Positions 24,769 through 33,613 of a stretch of 64,000 bases of DNA are shown here, one piece after another. The stretch's first letter is position 1; each line of letters opens with the position of its first letter. The translations under genes were made by a program, and so were the position numbers. Under the pieces are notes generated by a model. The model worked only from the letters and a program-made list of their open reading frames with translations, was not told the DNA's origin and made no database searches. The DNA is from DAOUKH01 sp964291475 (GTDB taxonomy: Bacteria; Chloroflexota; Dehalococcoidia; SHYB01): positions 124,001-188,000 of the forward strand of contig OZ220076.1 in the NCBI GenBank assembly GCA_964291475.2, in the 5' to 3' direction.

Positions 24769-26796
24769 TTATACGTTCAGTTCGCGCCTTCGCTCGGCGA
24801 TGAGGAACTTCAGCTTCTTGCTCGGCTTATTGGATGGCAGGGGCGCAAACCGAAGCTCGTACTTCGCGGGCGAGACCTGAATGTTGAAGTGGTGCGCGAC
24901 GAGGAGCACGTTGACGGCCAATTGCAGCTCCATCCAGCGGGAGCCAAGGCACATGTGCGTCCCCAGCCCGTACGGCGCGTATCCAGGACTGTGGTGTTCA
25001 TTGCGCGGAGGCAGATAGCGGTCGATATCGAACTTGAACGGGTCGGGAAAGACGTCCTCCATGAAATGTGAGGCCGTCTGGGCGATGTAAAGCCGAGTCC
25101 CCAGCGGCAGCTCATAGTCCTCGACCACACACGTATTCATGACGTTTCGAAGGGACATCGGAACGATGGGGTACATGCGCAGGCTTTCCATGAGGAAGCG
25201 GTGCGTGACGTCAATGGCGGAGGGATTGAAGTCCTCACCATCCGGATCTCCGCCGTCGAACAAAGCATCGGCTTCACGCTGGATCTTGGCGTAGAGCTCC
25301 GGCTGCGACGCCATGGCGTACAAGGCGAAGCTGAACGCATCGCCGAGGTACACGCTAGCGATCAGCGCCGCGGAAAGAGCAAAGCGGAGATTCGACTCGG
25401 GGACAAACTGTGGATCGCTGGCGTGCAGGCTGAGAAGGTCGTCCGCAAGGTTCCGGGGAGCATCAGCCCGCTGCGCGGACGTGTGCACACTCTGCACCCG
25501 GTCCAGCAGCGTGTCGACGACTTTGGCCTTGCGCCTCATGCTCGGAGTCTTCAGCATGAATTTGGGCAGGGCCTTCAATATGTGCGTAAGGAGCGCCCGT
25601 TCCTTGTATGTCGCCAGATCGTCAAAGATGTCCTGAGATTCAACGGTGACAAAGAGCGGCGAAAGCTGTGCGTTGACCATTCGCCGGGACAGTACCGTGG
25701 CGGGGTACGCCTTTCCGACCTCCCAATCCGCCATGAATTTCCGCGCGTATTGGTAGAGTTGCTCCAACTGGCCTGCGAGTCTTCCACGAGAATACGCCGT
25801 CGAGAGCGACTTGCGGAGCCGGAAGTGATCGGCACCGTCCAGGGATGGCAAGACCCCATTCGCGCCGTACACCTTCTCGAAGTCGCTAAAGTAGTCTTTG
25901 GTCCTCAGGTACATGCGCCCGCGCCGATGCACCCACTGATTAGTCTCTGGCCCGGCCAAAAAGATCATGGGTTTTGCGAACGGCGGGCGGAGCTCAAATA
26001 CCGGGCCGTACTCTTGTGCTAGGTCTGCAAAGAGCGCTGGAATGTTGCCCGTCCGAAGATGCGGACTGAGCAACGTCTTGCGCAGAGAGGCCCGCGGGAT
26101 CTTCTTTGTCAGAGCGGAACGGCGAAGCAGCGGGCCGGCCAGGTTGTGGGAGACCGCGGCGGCGATGGACCTCCCAATCAAGTCCATCTTGCAGATGAAC
26201 TCGATGCGCCCCTCCGACTCGTCGTCAAGCTCAAAGATGAAGCGGAAGACGTCGCACGTGTTGATGAGGCAGATGATGATGACGTCTCTTGGGTCGGGGA
26301 TCTCATTCTCGAAGATTGCCTTGCGGATGCGTGTCTTGACGAACTCGACCCCGCTGCCTTCAGGGGAGTTGTCGAACACTTCCATTTGCCCCACGTTGGG
26401 AGCCAGGGTCCAAAAATCGCCGTCGTGGTGTTTCAGGATCTTGAGGCCAGTCAGGCGGTCCAGCGTCGAGTCAATGATCGACTCGGCTCGGGGAGCGAGT
26501 CGCTCGATCCAGTATTGGGCATTGCGCTGGGTCGGCTGACCCGCAATCTCCTTCAGGATTGGGTCCAGGACAGGGTCGCCTGTCTCCGCCCCATCGACGA
26601 CGAACAGCGACTCCATATCCGTATCGATTCGGGAAAGGAGTGAAAGCTCCGCGAGGACGGCGCCGACGATGGCGCAGTTCAAGTCCCAACCCGGCACTTG
26701 GTGGAAGTACCCGCTCTCCTCGTTGAGGAGCATCAGGACGAGCTCTTCCGGCAGACTCAGCTGTTGGGTTGTCGTACGATCCTTAGAGAGCGTCAT
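24769..26796 (-). CDS. GPP34 (GOLPH3-like) domain fused to cytochrome P450
   Basis: 675 residues. Residues about 10-215 are a GPP34/GOLPH3 domain (LPEELVLMLLNEESG, VPGWDLNCAIVGAVLAEL, GDPVLDPILKEI, YWIERLA), a family that binds phosphoinositide membranes in eukaryotes and is uncharacterised in most bacteria. Residues about 240-670 are a P450: ExxR in FLMESLRMYP (about 537), PDPFKFDIDRYLPPR, and heme loop PYGLGTHMCLGSRWMELQ with Cys near 616. The I-helix, normally AGxDT, reads ASVYLGD, so the acid-alcohol oxygen-activation pair is absent. ATG 26796 is chosen for GGGGAG 7 nt upstream; TTG 26817 and ATG 26811 are alternatives. Converges with the methyltransferase, 39 nt apart, and diverges from the Rieske gene. 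Confidence 0.9.
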   Translation of the reverse strand: MTLSKDRTTTQQLSLPEELVLMLLNEESGYFHQVPGWDLNCAIVGAVLAELSLLSRIDTDMESLFVVDGAETGDPVLDPILKEIAGQPTQRNAQYWIERLAPRAESIIDSTLDRLTGLKILKHHDGDFWTLAPNVGQMEVFDNSPEGSGVEFVKTRIRKAIFENEIPDPRDVIIICLINTCDVFRFIFELDDESEGRIEFICKMDLIGRSIAAAVSHNLAGPLLRRSALTKKIPRASLRKTLLSPHLRTGNIPALFADLAQEYGPVFELRPPFAKPMIFLAGPETNQWVHRRGRMYLRTKDYFSDFEKVYGANGVLPSLDGADHFRLRKSLSTAYSRGRLAGQLEQLYQYARKFMADWEVGKAYPATVLSRRMVNAQLSPLFVTVESQDIFDDLATYKERALLTHILKALPKFMLKTPSMRRKAKVVDTLLDRVQSVHTSAQRADAPRNLADDLLSLHASDPQFVPESNLRFALSAALIASVYLGDAFSFALYAMASQPELYAKIQREADALFDGGDPDGEDFNPSAIDVTHRFLMESLRMYPIVPMSLRNVMNTCVVEDYELPLGTRLYIAQTASHFMEDVFPDPFKFDIDRYLPPRNEHHSPGYAPYGLGTHMCLGSRWMELQLAVNVLLVAHHFNIQVSPAKYELRFAPLPSNKPSKKLKFLIAERRRELNV

Positions 26797-26906
26797 CGTT
26801 CTGCTCCCCATGTACAATCCTGATGGCCTTGCCGACCTGGATCAGAAAACTTTAGCATACCAGGAAGGGAACCGGTACGCATCAGGGGAGGATCGGAGTT
26901 CCGGAA

Positions 26907-28001
26907 ATGAAGCAGTCAACAGGAGCTCTGGTTGAAGGCCGCCGAACGACGGCGACCATACGCCGGGAGCCCACGAACGCTCCGCTGCCTCCCCCGTTTC
27001 CCGAGGGGTGGTACTTTGTTGCCACCCATGAGGCGATTCTGAAGGCGAAGCTCATCCAGAAGACCTGGATGGGAGAGAACATCGTCGTCTGGTGCGACGA
27101 GAACGGGCGCGTCTGCGTCGCCGAAGCCGTTTGCCCCCACTTGGGCTCCGACCTCGGGCCCGCCGCGGGCGGCCGTGTATGCGAGGGGCGCCTCGTCTGC
27201 CCCTTCCACGGCTACGAGTACGACGCGACCGGCCAGTGCGTCGCGACTCCCTTTGCCGACCCGCCCAAGACCGCGAGGCTGCGCGTCTTCGAGACCCGGG
27301 AGGTGTGCGGCTTGATCTTCGCCTGGTGGGGGATTGGGGGCCGGGAGCCGCAGTGGGGCCTCCCGGAAGACGAGCCCGACCAGACCGGGTGGTGCGGTCT
27401 CGAGGTCAGGACCCTTCGCTTTCCCGGACACCCACAGGAGACAACGGAGAACTCGGTGGATTTGGGCCACCTACGCTATGTCCACGGATACCACAGCGTC
27501 GACCGCGTGGGGCGACTGTCAGTAGAGGGGCCCTACCTCCAGAGCAACTTCAACTTCCGGAGCCATCGAAGGGTCGCCAAGGTCGCAAGGCTCACCTTCG
27601 ACATCTCTGCGAGAACACACGTCTTCGGGCTGGGCTACTCGTACGTGGAAATCCGCGAGCACACCATCGGTATGGATATGCGCCTCTGGATTCTGGCCAC
27701 GCCGGTCGACGGCACTCTTATCGACCTGTCCTTGGTTTCACAGATAAAGGAAATCCGCAGCCCGAAGCGGTGGGTTTCCGGCCTTGCGTTTCTCCCGCTG
27801 AGCTGGCGCGCGCCCGTCATGAACAAGTTCATCGTGGCCAACCAAGAGCAGGACGTTCGGCAGGATGTCGTGATCTGGAGCCGGAAGCAGTACCAATCGC
27901 GCCCCCGCCTCTGTCGTTCCGACGGAGAGATCATGCCCTACCGGGCCTATTGCGCCCAGTTCTACCCCGATCCGAGCGACAGCAACGACCCCAATCCCTA
28001 G
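26907..28001 (+). CDS. Rieske non-heme iron oxygenase (KshA/DAF-36-like)
   Basis: A 364-residue oxygenase component. The Rieske [2Fe-2S] ligands are Cys76-Pro-His78 and Cys98-x2-His101. The mononuclear iron site is Asp185-x2-His188-x4-His193 within ENSVDLGHLRYVHGYHSV. That ENxxDxxHxxxVH form is shared with steroid oxygenases such as KshA and cholesterol 7-desaturase (DAF-36/Neverland). RLWILATPVDGTLIDL and a C-terminal helix follow. ATG 26907 has GGAG 8 nt upstream. Electron-transfer partners are not encoded nearby. The steroid-class assignment is by motif likeness and neighbourhood; other large-ring substrates are possible. Confidence 0.86.
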   Translation: MKQSTGALVEGRRTTATIRREPTNAPLPPPFPEGWYFVATHEAILKAKLIQKTWMGENIVVWCDENGRVCVAEAVCPHLGSDLGPAAGGRVCEGRLVCPFHGYEYDATGQCVATPFADPPKTARLRVFETREVCGLIFAWWGIGGREPQWGLPEDEPDQTGWCGLEVRTLRFPGHPQETTENSVDLGHLRYVHGYHSVDRVGRLSVEGPYLQSNFNFRSHRRVAKVARLTFDISARTHVFGLGYSYVEIREHTIGMDMRLWILATPVDGTLIDLSLVSQIKEIRSPKRWVSGLAFLPLSWRAPVMNKFIVANQEQDVRQDVVIWSRKQYQSRPRLCRSDGEIMPYRAYCAQFYPDPSDSNDPNP

Positions 28002-28051
28002 GGCGCGCCCTGGGTCAAGAGGGGCCGGCATCGGCCCGGCCTCCATCGCCG

Positions 28052-29416
28052 TCAGCGCCACGCCTTCCTGAACCGCGACCCGTACATGATGCTTCCGTAG
28101 TAGTTGAACGAGCGTCTTGCCGCCTCGTCATCGAAGGGGTAGTCCGCACCGATCTGCCTTGCGGCGGCAAGACCGCTGACGAAGCACGTTTCCTGGCTGT
28201 TGATCAGCGTGTGCGCGCCGCAGTACCACGTCCGCCTCCGCCCCTGAATGAAGCGGAACAGGTTGACGAGCAGCGCCACGTGGCGCACGTCGTGGATGAT
28301 GTGCTGGAACGACAAGCGTTTGACGACTTTCCCCTCATCAATGGGGCTCGTCGCGTTATAAGTCACCAGGCAAGGCTTATCGGAGCCATGAGCCCACGGC
28401 TGTTGATTGTGCATGATGTACGTAATTTCATAGTTGTCGGGTTGCGGACCGTACTGCTCTATGTGATTGCTCCGCGTCGACAGGGCCTTCACCTCATTGT
28501 CGGGAAGCACCGACGCGTCGGAGTGGACGACCGCGTGATGATGAAGCTCGGTGTCGTACCTGATCGACGAGAGGATGTAATGCTCGAGCCGGGAGGGCTT
28601 GTCGAGCATCGCCAAGGCATGGTTCGCGTTGCAGGCGAGGATCACATCGTCGAAGGTCTCCGCTACCCCCGCTTCGTCCTCGACCACGACGCAGGCCTCT
28701 TGTCGGTATACCTTCCGAACGGGCCGGCGGAGATAGATCTTGTCCCGGAAGCTGGCCGATAGGTTCTCGTAGATGCGGCGCGTCCCCCGGTCCCACGTCT
28801 GCATCGGAGTAGACGTTTCGATGTTGAAGAACTCGAGATACCTGCTGAACAACGATGCGGGCATGGCCAACACGTCCGTCGCCATCAGAAAATTGACGAA
28901 CATTGGCTTCAGAACCTTGTACTTGAAGTCGTCGGAAAACCTTCCCAGCTTCAGAACCATCCCCATGCTGATGTAGTTGAACGGGCTCAGGGCATTCAGG
29001 AGCTTCGACTGGGAACGCGTCAGCCATCCGATCCGGTGCAGACGCTTCAGGAGACGCTGGAACTTCGCAATCTCGGACTGCAGCTCTTCTCCGATCTCGG
29101 AATCGAAGTCGTGTGCGTAAACGCGGCCTCCGTACTTCACGCTGTAGCTGAACCTCGTCTCGACCAGTTCGATACCAAACTTCCGCAGCAGCAGAACGAT
29201 ATGGTCGTAGACCGACGGGATGCAAGCGGTCACGGAAATGTCGAAGGGAATGGCGCTGCCGTCGGCCTGCGGCATGTCGACCGTAATCGCATTGCCGCCA
29301 ATCTGTTCGTTCGCCTCGAACAGCCGGAAGTCGAAGCGGTCCGGGTGATGATGGAGCGCCCAAGCGGCACCCAGCCCTGAAACGCCTCCACCAACAATGG
29401 CGACTCGCAGCGGCAT
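28052..29416 (-). CDS. FAD-dependent oxidoreductase, COG2907/amine-oxidase-like
   Basis: A 454-residue flavoprotein. Dinucleotide motif VAIVGGGVSGLGAAWAL at the N-terminus, FEANEQIGGNAITVDM for the second FAD strand, LACNANHALAMLDKP, and a closing TWYCGAHTLINS...SGLAAARQIG. This is the COG2907-type NAD/FAD family, found beside SAM-dependent lipid methyltransferases such as cyclopropane synthases, and distantly related to phytoene desaturases. It could desaturate or reduce the lipid modified by the neighbouring enzymes. ATG 29416 with GGAGG 10 nt upstream. The open frame continues about 250 codons upstream, but that Arg/Gly-rich stretch is only the antisense of the repeat region of the next gene. 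Confidence 0.85.
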   Translation of the reverse strand: MPLRVAIVGGGVSGLGAAWALHHHPDRFDFRLFEANEQIGGNAITVDMPQADGSAIPFDISVTACIPSVYDHIVLLLRKFGIELVETRFSYSVKYGGRVYAHDFDSEIGEELQSEIAKFQRLLKRLHRIGWLTRSQSKLLNALSPFNYISMGMVLKLGRFSDDFKYKVLKPMFVNFLMATDVLAMPASLFSRYLEFFNIETSTPMQTWDRGTRRIYENLSASFRDKIYLRRPVRKVYRQEACVVVEDEAGVAETFDDVILACNANHALAMLDKPSRLEHYILSSIRYDTELHHHAVVHSDASVLPDNEVKALSTRSNHIEQYGPQPDNYEITYIMHNQQPWAHGSDKPCLVTYNATSPIDEGKVVKRLSFQHIIHDVRHVALLVNLFRFIQGRRRTWYCGAHTLINSQETCFVSGLAAARQIGADYPFDDEAARRSFNYYGSIMYGSRFRKAWR

Positions 29417-29536
29417 CGCGCTCCGCCCTCCAAGCGACGTGGCCCCGTATCCTACCACCGCCCCTGCGGGGCCCCGGCGCAGGGGCCGCCGAGCATTGAC
29501 GGCCTTCTGCATGGGCATTAGCATCATCCGTCGGCC

Positions 29537-32500
29537 ATGAGACCTAACAGCGCGAAGCCGAAATCCCTGCTTGCCCCGATCGGTCTCACGCTCATCGGTA
29601 TCGCGCTGGCACTTGTGGCGTTGCTGGCGTGCGAGGCCGAACGCCCACCCACCCCTGGACCCACCGCCACCCTCCCTCCGGCAGCGCCCACCACAACTCC
29701 GGTACCAACAGCCGCTCCGACGCCCACAGCTACGGCAGCGTCCACCGCAACTCCGGTACCCACGGCGGCTCCGACACCCACCGCCACGGCTACGCCCACC
29801 ACAACTCCGGTACCAACAGCCGCTCCGACGCCCACAGCTACGGCAGCGTCCACCGCAACTCCGGTACCCACGGCGGCTCCGACACCCACCGCCACGGCTA
29901 CGCCCACCCCGGAGCCCGCCGCTCCCCTCGCCTTCGACCCCTCGGTTGTCCGCGGCACCCTGAGCAACGGCCTCAGCTACTACATCAGGCACAACGAAGA
30001 GCCGCGCGACAGAGCCCAGATAGCGCTGGTGGTGAAGGCCGGCTCGGTCCTCGAGGAGGATGACCAGCAAGGGCTGGCGCACTTCGTCGAGCACATGGCG
30101 TTCAACGGTACCGAGCGCTTCGCCAAGCAGGAGATCGTCGAATACCTTGAATCGATCGGCAGTACCTTCGGCGCGCACCTGAACGCCTACACCAGCTTCG
30201 ATAACACCACGTATTGGCTGGAGATTCCGACCGACGATCCCGAGATTACCGAAACCGCGTTTCAGATTCTCAGCGACTGGGCCTACGCAATAGCCTTCGA
30301 TCCCGAAGAGGTTGAACTGGAGCGTGGGGTCGTCCTGGAAGAGTGGCGGCTCGGGCAGGGGTTCAACTCACGCCTGCAGGACACCCTGCTCCGGCTGCTC
30401 TTCGGCTCCTCCCGCTACGCCGAACGGGCCCCCATCGGTCTGCCGGAGATCGTCGAGAGCGCGCCGGGTCAGCGCCTGCGAGACTACTACGAGCGTTGGT
30501 ACCGGCCCGACCTCATGGCCGTCGTCGCCGTCGGCCACTTCGACACCGCGGAGATCGAGGCCAAGGTCAAACAGCACTTTGCGCCGCCGCCGGAGGGGGA
30601 CGCAAACCAGAAACGCGCCGCCGTCGCATCCCCGACCGATCGGCCCACCTTCGGAGTTCCACGGCACGAGGAGCCGGACATAGCGGTCTTCACCGACGCC
30701 GAGTCGCCCGGCACGCAGTTCGTCCTCATCAGAAAGCTCGAACCCCAATTCGTTCAGGACCTCGAGGCGTTCCGGCGTGCGGCGGTGGAGCGACTCGCCT
30801 TCATGATGCTCAACGCGCGCCTGTTCGAGCGCGGCCAAGTCGCCGACCCTCCCTACCTCGGGGCGCAAGCCGGGCGTTCGCCGTATGTGCAAACACTCGA
30901 TATCGCTACGTTCTCGGGATGGGTGGAGGAGGCCGGCACCGAGCGCGGATTGGCGGCCGTGCTGGAAGAACTGCAGCGCGTTCGCCAGCACGGGTTCACC
31001 GACTCCGAACTCGCCCGCGAGAAGGTCAACCTCTTGCGGTCGGTGGAGAGCCTGTACAAACAGCGAGACCAGAGGCCTTCGTCGGGCCTGGTCCAGCTGT
31101 ACGCGGACCACTTCCTCAGCGGGGGGACGGTCCCCGGCATCGAGGCCGAATGGGAGCTGTACCAGGAGCTTCTGCCGCAAATCTCATTGGCCGACTTCAG
31201 CGGCGTGGTGGAATCGTGGACCGACCCCGAAGATACCGCGCTCCTGATTGTCCGGCCCCAGGCGACTGAGTCGAGCGCGGACGTCGACTTGTCGGCGGCG
31301 GCGATGGCGCAGCTCGCGGCGGCCCCGGCACTCGAGATTGCTCCCTACGAAGACGCGCTCGGCGATGTTCCGCTGCTCCCGACACTTCCGGCCCCAGGAA
31401 GCATCATCGCCGAAGAGCCAATTGAGTCCATCGACGCCCAGAGATGGACACTATCCAACGGCATTACCGTGATCGCCAAGCAGACCGACTTCCGCAATGA
31501 CCAGGTGCTGTTCCACGCCTTCAGCCCCGGCGGGCATTCCCTGATAGCGGACGAAGACTACGTCTCCGCCCTGTACGCCGCCCAGGTGGTGTCAGGAAGC
31601 GGCGTCGGCCTGCACGACAGTGTAGCCCTCGAAAAGCTGCTCGCCGGCAAGAGAGTCTCGGTTTCGCCCTACATCGCGGAGTTGTTCGAAGGCCTGAGCG
31701 GCAATGCCTCACCCGAAGATCTGGAGACCCTCTTCCAACTGATCACGCTCTATGCGACCGAGCCTCGCCTCGACCCTGCCGTCTTCTCGAGGTACGAGGC
31801 AAGGCTGCGCAGCGTCGCGGAATTTCGCGCTGCCGAGCCGGACGCGCGGCTCTTCGACACCGTAAACTCCATCCTGAGCCAGGGCCACTTCCGCGCCCGC
31901 CCCCTGACGGTCGACCTTCTCACGGAGCTCAACCAAGAGCGCATGGATGCGGTGTACGACGACCGTTTCGCCGACTTGGGCGACGCGACCTTCGTCTTCG
32001 TCGGCGCCTTCGACTGGGAAGTCCTTCGCTCGTTGACCGCCACCTATCTGGCCAGCCTGCCGACCATGGGCCGCACCGAGCAGTGGCGAGACATCGGGAT
32101 CGACCCGCCGAGGGGGCTGGAGGACCACGTCGTCCGCAGCGGCACGGAACCACGCAGCAACACCGTGCTGGTGTTCGCGGGAGACATAGAGTGGAGCCGG
32201 CAGGAGGCGCTGACCCTTACCGTGGTCGGAGAGGTGCTGGGCATCCGTCTGCGCGAGCGAGTTCGAGAGGAGCTGGGCGGCACCTATAGCATCAGCGTGA
32301 GCGCAGGGGGCTCCCGCCTCCCGGACCCCGAGTACCTGGTCGCCATCATCTTCGGCAGCGACCCCTCTCGCGCCGATGAGCTCTTTGCCGAGGTCCTCAC
32401 GGAAGTGGACTGGCTACAAGAGGGAGGCGAGCAAGACTACCTGGACACCGTCAAGGAGCTGCTGCGCACCTCTCGGCAGGAGCAGTTGCGCGACAACGGG

Positions 32501-32674
32501 TTCTGGCTTGGCCAGATCCAGGCCGCGGTCCAGCGCGGCGAGTCGTTCGACGAGATCGTCGCCTTCGATGAACGGTTGGAGGCGTTGACGCTGGAGCAGG
32601 TGGCGGCCGCGGCCCAGCGCTACCTCACCGACGACCGCTACGTGCGGGTCGTACTGTTCCCGGTAGAGGAATAG
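29537..32674 (+). CDS. M16-family zinc metallopeptidase lipoprotein
   Basis: A 1045-residue secreted peptidase. Signal peptide with lipobox LVALLAC, then about 100 residues of Thr/Pro/Ala linker. The catalytic M16 domain has the inverted zinc motif HFVEH near residue 181 and the distal Glu in ELERGVVLEEWR about 75 residues later. A second, inactive M16-like half starts near residue 635 (WTLSNGITVIAKQTDF), giving the clam-shell chamber of pitrilysin/PqqL-type enzymes that degrade short peptides. It acts outside the cytoplasmic membrane, tethered by lipid and a long spacer. Divergent from the FAD oxidoreductase by 120 nt. Confidence 0.93.
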   Translation: MRPNSAKPKSLLAPIGLTLIGIALALVALLACEAERPPTPGPTATLPPAAPTTTPVPTAAPTPTATAASTATPVPTAAPTPTATATPTTTPVPTAAPTPTATAASTATPVPTAAPTPTATATPTPEPAAPLAFDPSVVRGTLSNGLSYYIRHNEEPRDRAQIALVVKAGSVLEEDDQQGLAHFVEHMAFNGTERFAKQEIVEYLESIGSTFGAHLNAYTSFDNTTYWLEIPTDDPEITETAFQILSDWAYAIAFDPEEVELERGVVLEEWRLGQGFNSRLQDTLLRLLFGSSRYAERAPIGLPEIVESAPGQRLRDYYERWYRPDLMAVVAVGHFDTAEIEAKVKQHFAPPPEGDANQKRAAVASPTDRPTFGVPRHEEPDIAVFTDAESPGTQFVLIRKLEPQFVQDLEAFRRAAVERLAFMMLNARLFERGQVADPPYLGAQAGRSPYVQTLDIATFSGWVEEAGTERGLAAVLEELQRVRQHGFTDSELAREKVNLLRSVESLYKQRDQRPSSGLVQLYADHFLSGGTVPGIEAEWELYQELLPQISLADFSGVVESWTDPEDTALLIVRPQATESSADVDLSAAAMAQLAAAPALEIAPYEDALGDVPLLPTLPAPGSIIAEEPIESIDAQRWTLSNGITVIAKQTDFRNDQVLFHAFSPGGHSLIADEDYVSALYAAQVVSGSGVGLHDSVALEKLLAGKRVSVSPYIAELFEGLSGNASPEDLETLFQLITLYATEPRLDPAVFSRYEARLRSVAEFRAAEPDARLFDTVNSILSQGHFRARPLTVDLLTELNQERMDAVYDDRFADLGDATFVFVGAFDWEVLRSLTATYLASLPTMGRTEQWRDIGIDPPRGLEDHVVRSGTEPRSNTVLVFAGDIEWSRQEALTLTVVGEVLGIRLRERVREELGGTYSISVSAGGSRLPDPEYLVAIIFGSDPSRADELFAEVLTEVDWLQEGGEQDYLDTVKELLRTSRQEQLRDNGFWLGQIQAAVQRGESFDEIVAFDERLEALTLEQVAAAAQRYLTDDRYVRVVLFPVEE
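29695..29908 (+). repeat. Two tandem 108-bp copies encoding a Thr/Pro/Ala linker
   Basis: Copies start at 29695 and 29803 and are essentially identical, encoding 36 residues each. Each contains two diverged 54-bp halves (xTPVPTAAPTPTATA). Length keeps the reading frame, so copy number could vary the tether length of the M16 lipoprotein. Confidence 0.9.
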
Positions 32675-32701
32675 CCCTCGGAAACAGCGGGCCGGGAAGG
32701 C

Positions 32702-33193
32702 CTAGGTAACCTCGTTCAGCTTCCCCGTCGCGCAGTCGTAGACGAAGCCGCGCACGTCGCCCTTGTTGGGAATGAAGGGGCTCGCCTGGATCCGCGCGAT
32801 CGACTGCCGCACGTCCTCATCCACATCGGGGAACGCCTCCATCGCGAAGGTCGGGCGTAGGCCGGTATCAGCCACGATCGCGTCCTTCACGTCGTCGTCT
32901 CGGAAAGTCACCATACCGCAGTCCGTGTGGTGGATGAGGATGATGGACGTCGTGCCCAACAGCCGCTGCGAGATCGTCAGCGACCGAATAGCATCGTCGG
33001 TCACGACGCCGCCGGCGTTCCGGATCACGTGTGCGTCGCCTTCGCTGATCCCCAACAGGCGGTGTGTGTCGAGGCGGGCGTCCATACACGCCACCACCGC
33101 GAGGCCGAGCCCCGGCGGCAATGGCAAGTCGCCCTTGTCGAAGCTCTCCGCATAGCGAGCGTTGTTCGCGAGCAGGTCATCGGTAACGGTCAT
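32702..33193 (-). CDS. Beta-class carbonic anhydrase
   Basis: A 163-residue short beta-carbonic anhydrase interconverting CO2 and bicarbonate. Zinc ligands Cys36 (in VVACMDARLD, with Asp38-Arg40 dyad), His89 and Cys92 (HHTDCGM). IRNAGGVVTDDAIRSL is the other family signature. Length matches the compact mycobacterial Rv1284-like subgroup. ATG 33193 with AAGGAG about 7 nt upstream; the frame upstream of it is non-conserved. Convergent with the M16 gene. Confidence 0.93.
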   Translation of the reverse strand: MTVTDDLLANNARYAESFDKGDLPLPPGLGLAVVACMDARLDTHRLLGISEGDAHVIRNAGGVVTDDAIRSLTISQRLLGTTSIILIHHTDCGMVTFRDDDVKDAIVADTGLRPTFAMEAFPDVDEDVRQSIARIQASPFIPNKGDVRGFVYDCATGKLNEVT

Positions 33194-33427
33194 CACCTTC
33201 TCCTTGCGCCGGGTGCCCAGGTTGGTCGAACGGAGCACGCGGAGGTGCGACTCTTCGTAGGAACCTCCCCAGTTGAGGGAAGGGTAGCACGCGGACAGGG
33301 CCAACGGCCATCCACCCTTAAATCCGACCGGCTTACGACGGGTCAGCCAACCCAGTCCCCCGGGAACGGCAAAGCCTCCTCTGACTGGAAGCCTCAAGCA
33401 AGAAGCCCGAGGCAGTTCGGTCGCCCC
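33194..33427. other. Intergenic leader of carbonic anhydrase, no gene seen
   Basis: GC-rich, no conserved frame, no clear hairpin. It serves as upstream region for the carbonic anhydrase gene on the minus strand. The base composition changes sharply to AT-rich at about 33428. Confidence 0.5.
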
Positions 33428-33458
33428 ATAATACTCATTCGTGCATCATGAGTATTAT
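33428..33458. promoter_or_regulatory. Perfect 11-bp dyad operator candidate
   Basis: ATAATACTCAT (33428-33438) and its exact inverse ATGAGTATTAT (33448-33458) separated by 9 nt. The right arm abuts the -35 hexamer. A further half-site-like TAATACTC lies at 33461-33468 inside the promoter spacer. This fits a dimeric regulator site; it is not followed by a T-run, so it is not a terminator. Confidence 0.65.
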
Positions 33459-33486
33459 TGTAATACTCTCAATAAGCTCATATAAT
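33458..33486 (+). promoter_or_regulatory. Sigma70-type promoter for the secreted FN3/Ig genes
   Basis: TTGTAA (33458-33463), 17-nt spacer, TATAAT (33481-33486), in an AT-rich patch within GC-rich DNA. Expected start of transcription is about 33493, giving a 120-nt leader before ATG 33614. Confidence 0.75.
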
Positions 33487-33613
33487 GCACATCCTTTCGT
33501 GGAGGCAATCCGCGTTCCACGACCGGTTGTTCGCCGCCCTCGGCTTCACCAGACCTGTTTGACACCACCGGAGTAACAAAGGGCAGCGCAGGAAGCGCGG
33601 GAGCCGTCCACAT

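Noticed and set aside
29417..30178. N-terminal extension of the FAD oxidoreductase rich in Gly/Arg
   Set aside because: It is the reverse of the Thr/Pro repeat region of the M16 gene; the flavin motif starts right at ATG 29416 with a good ribosome-binding site.
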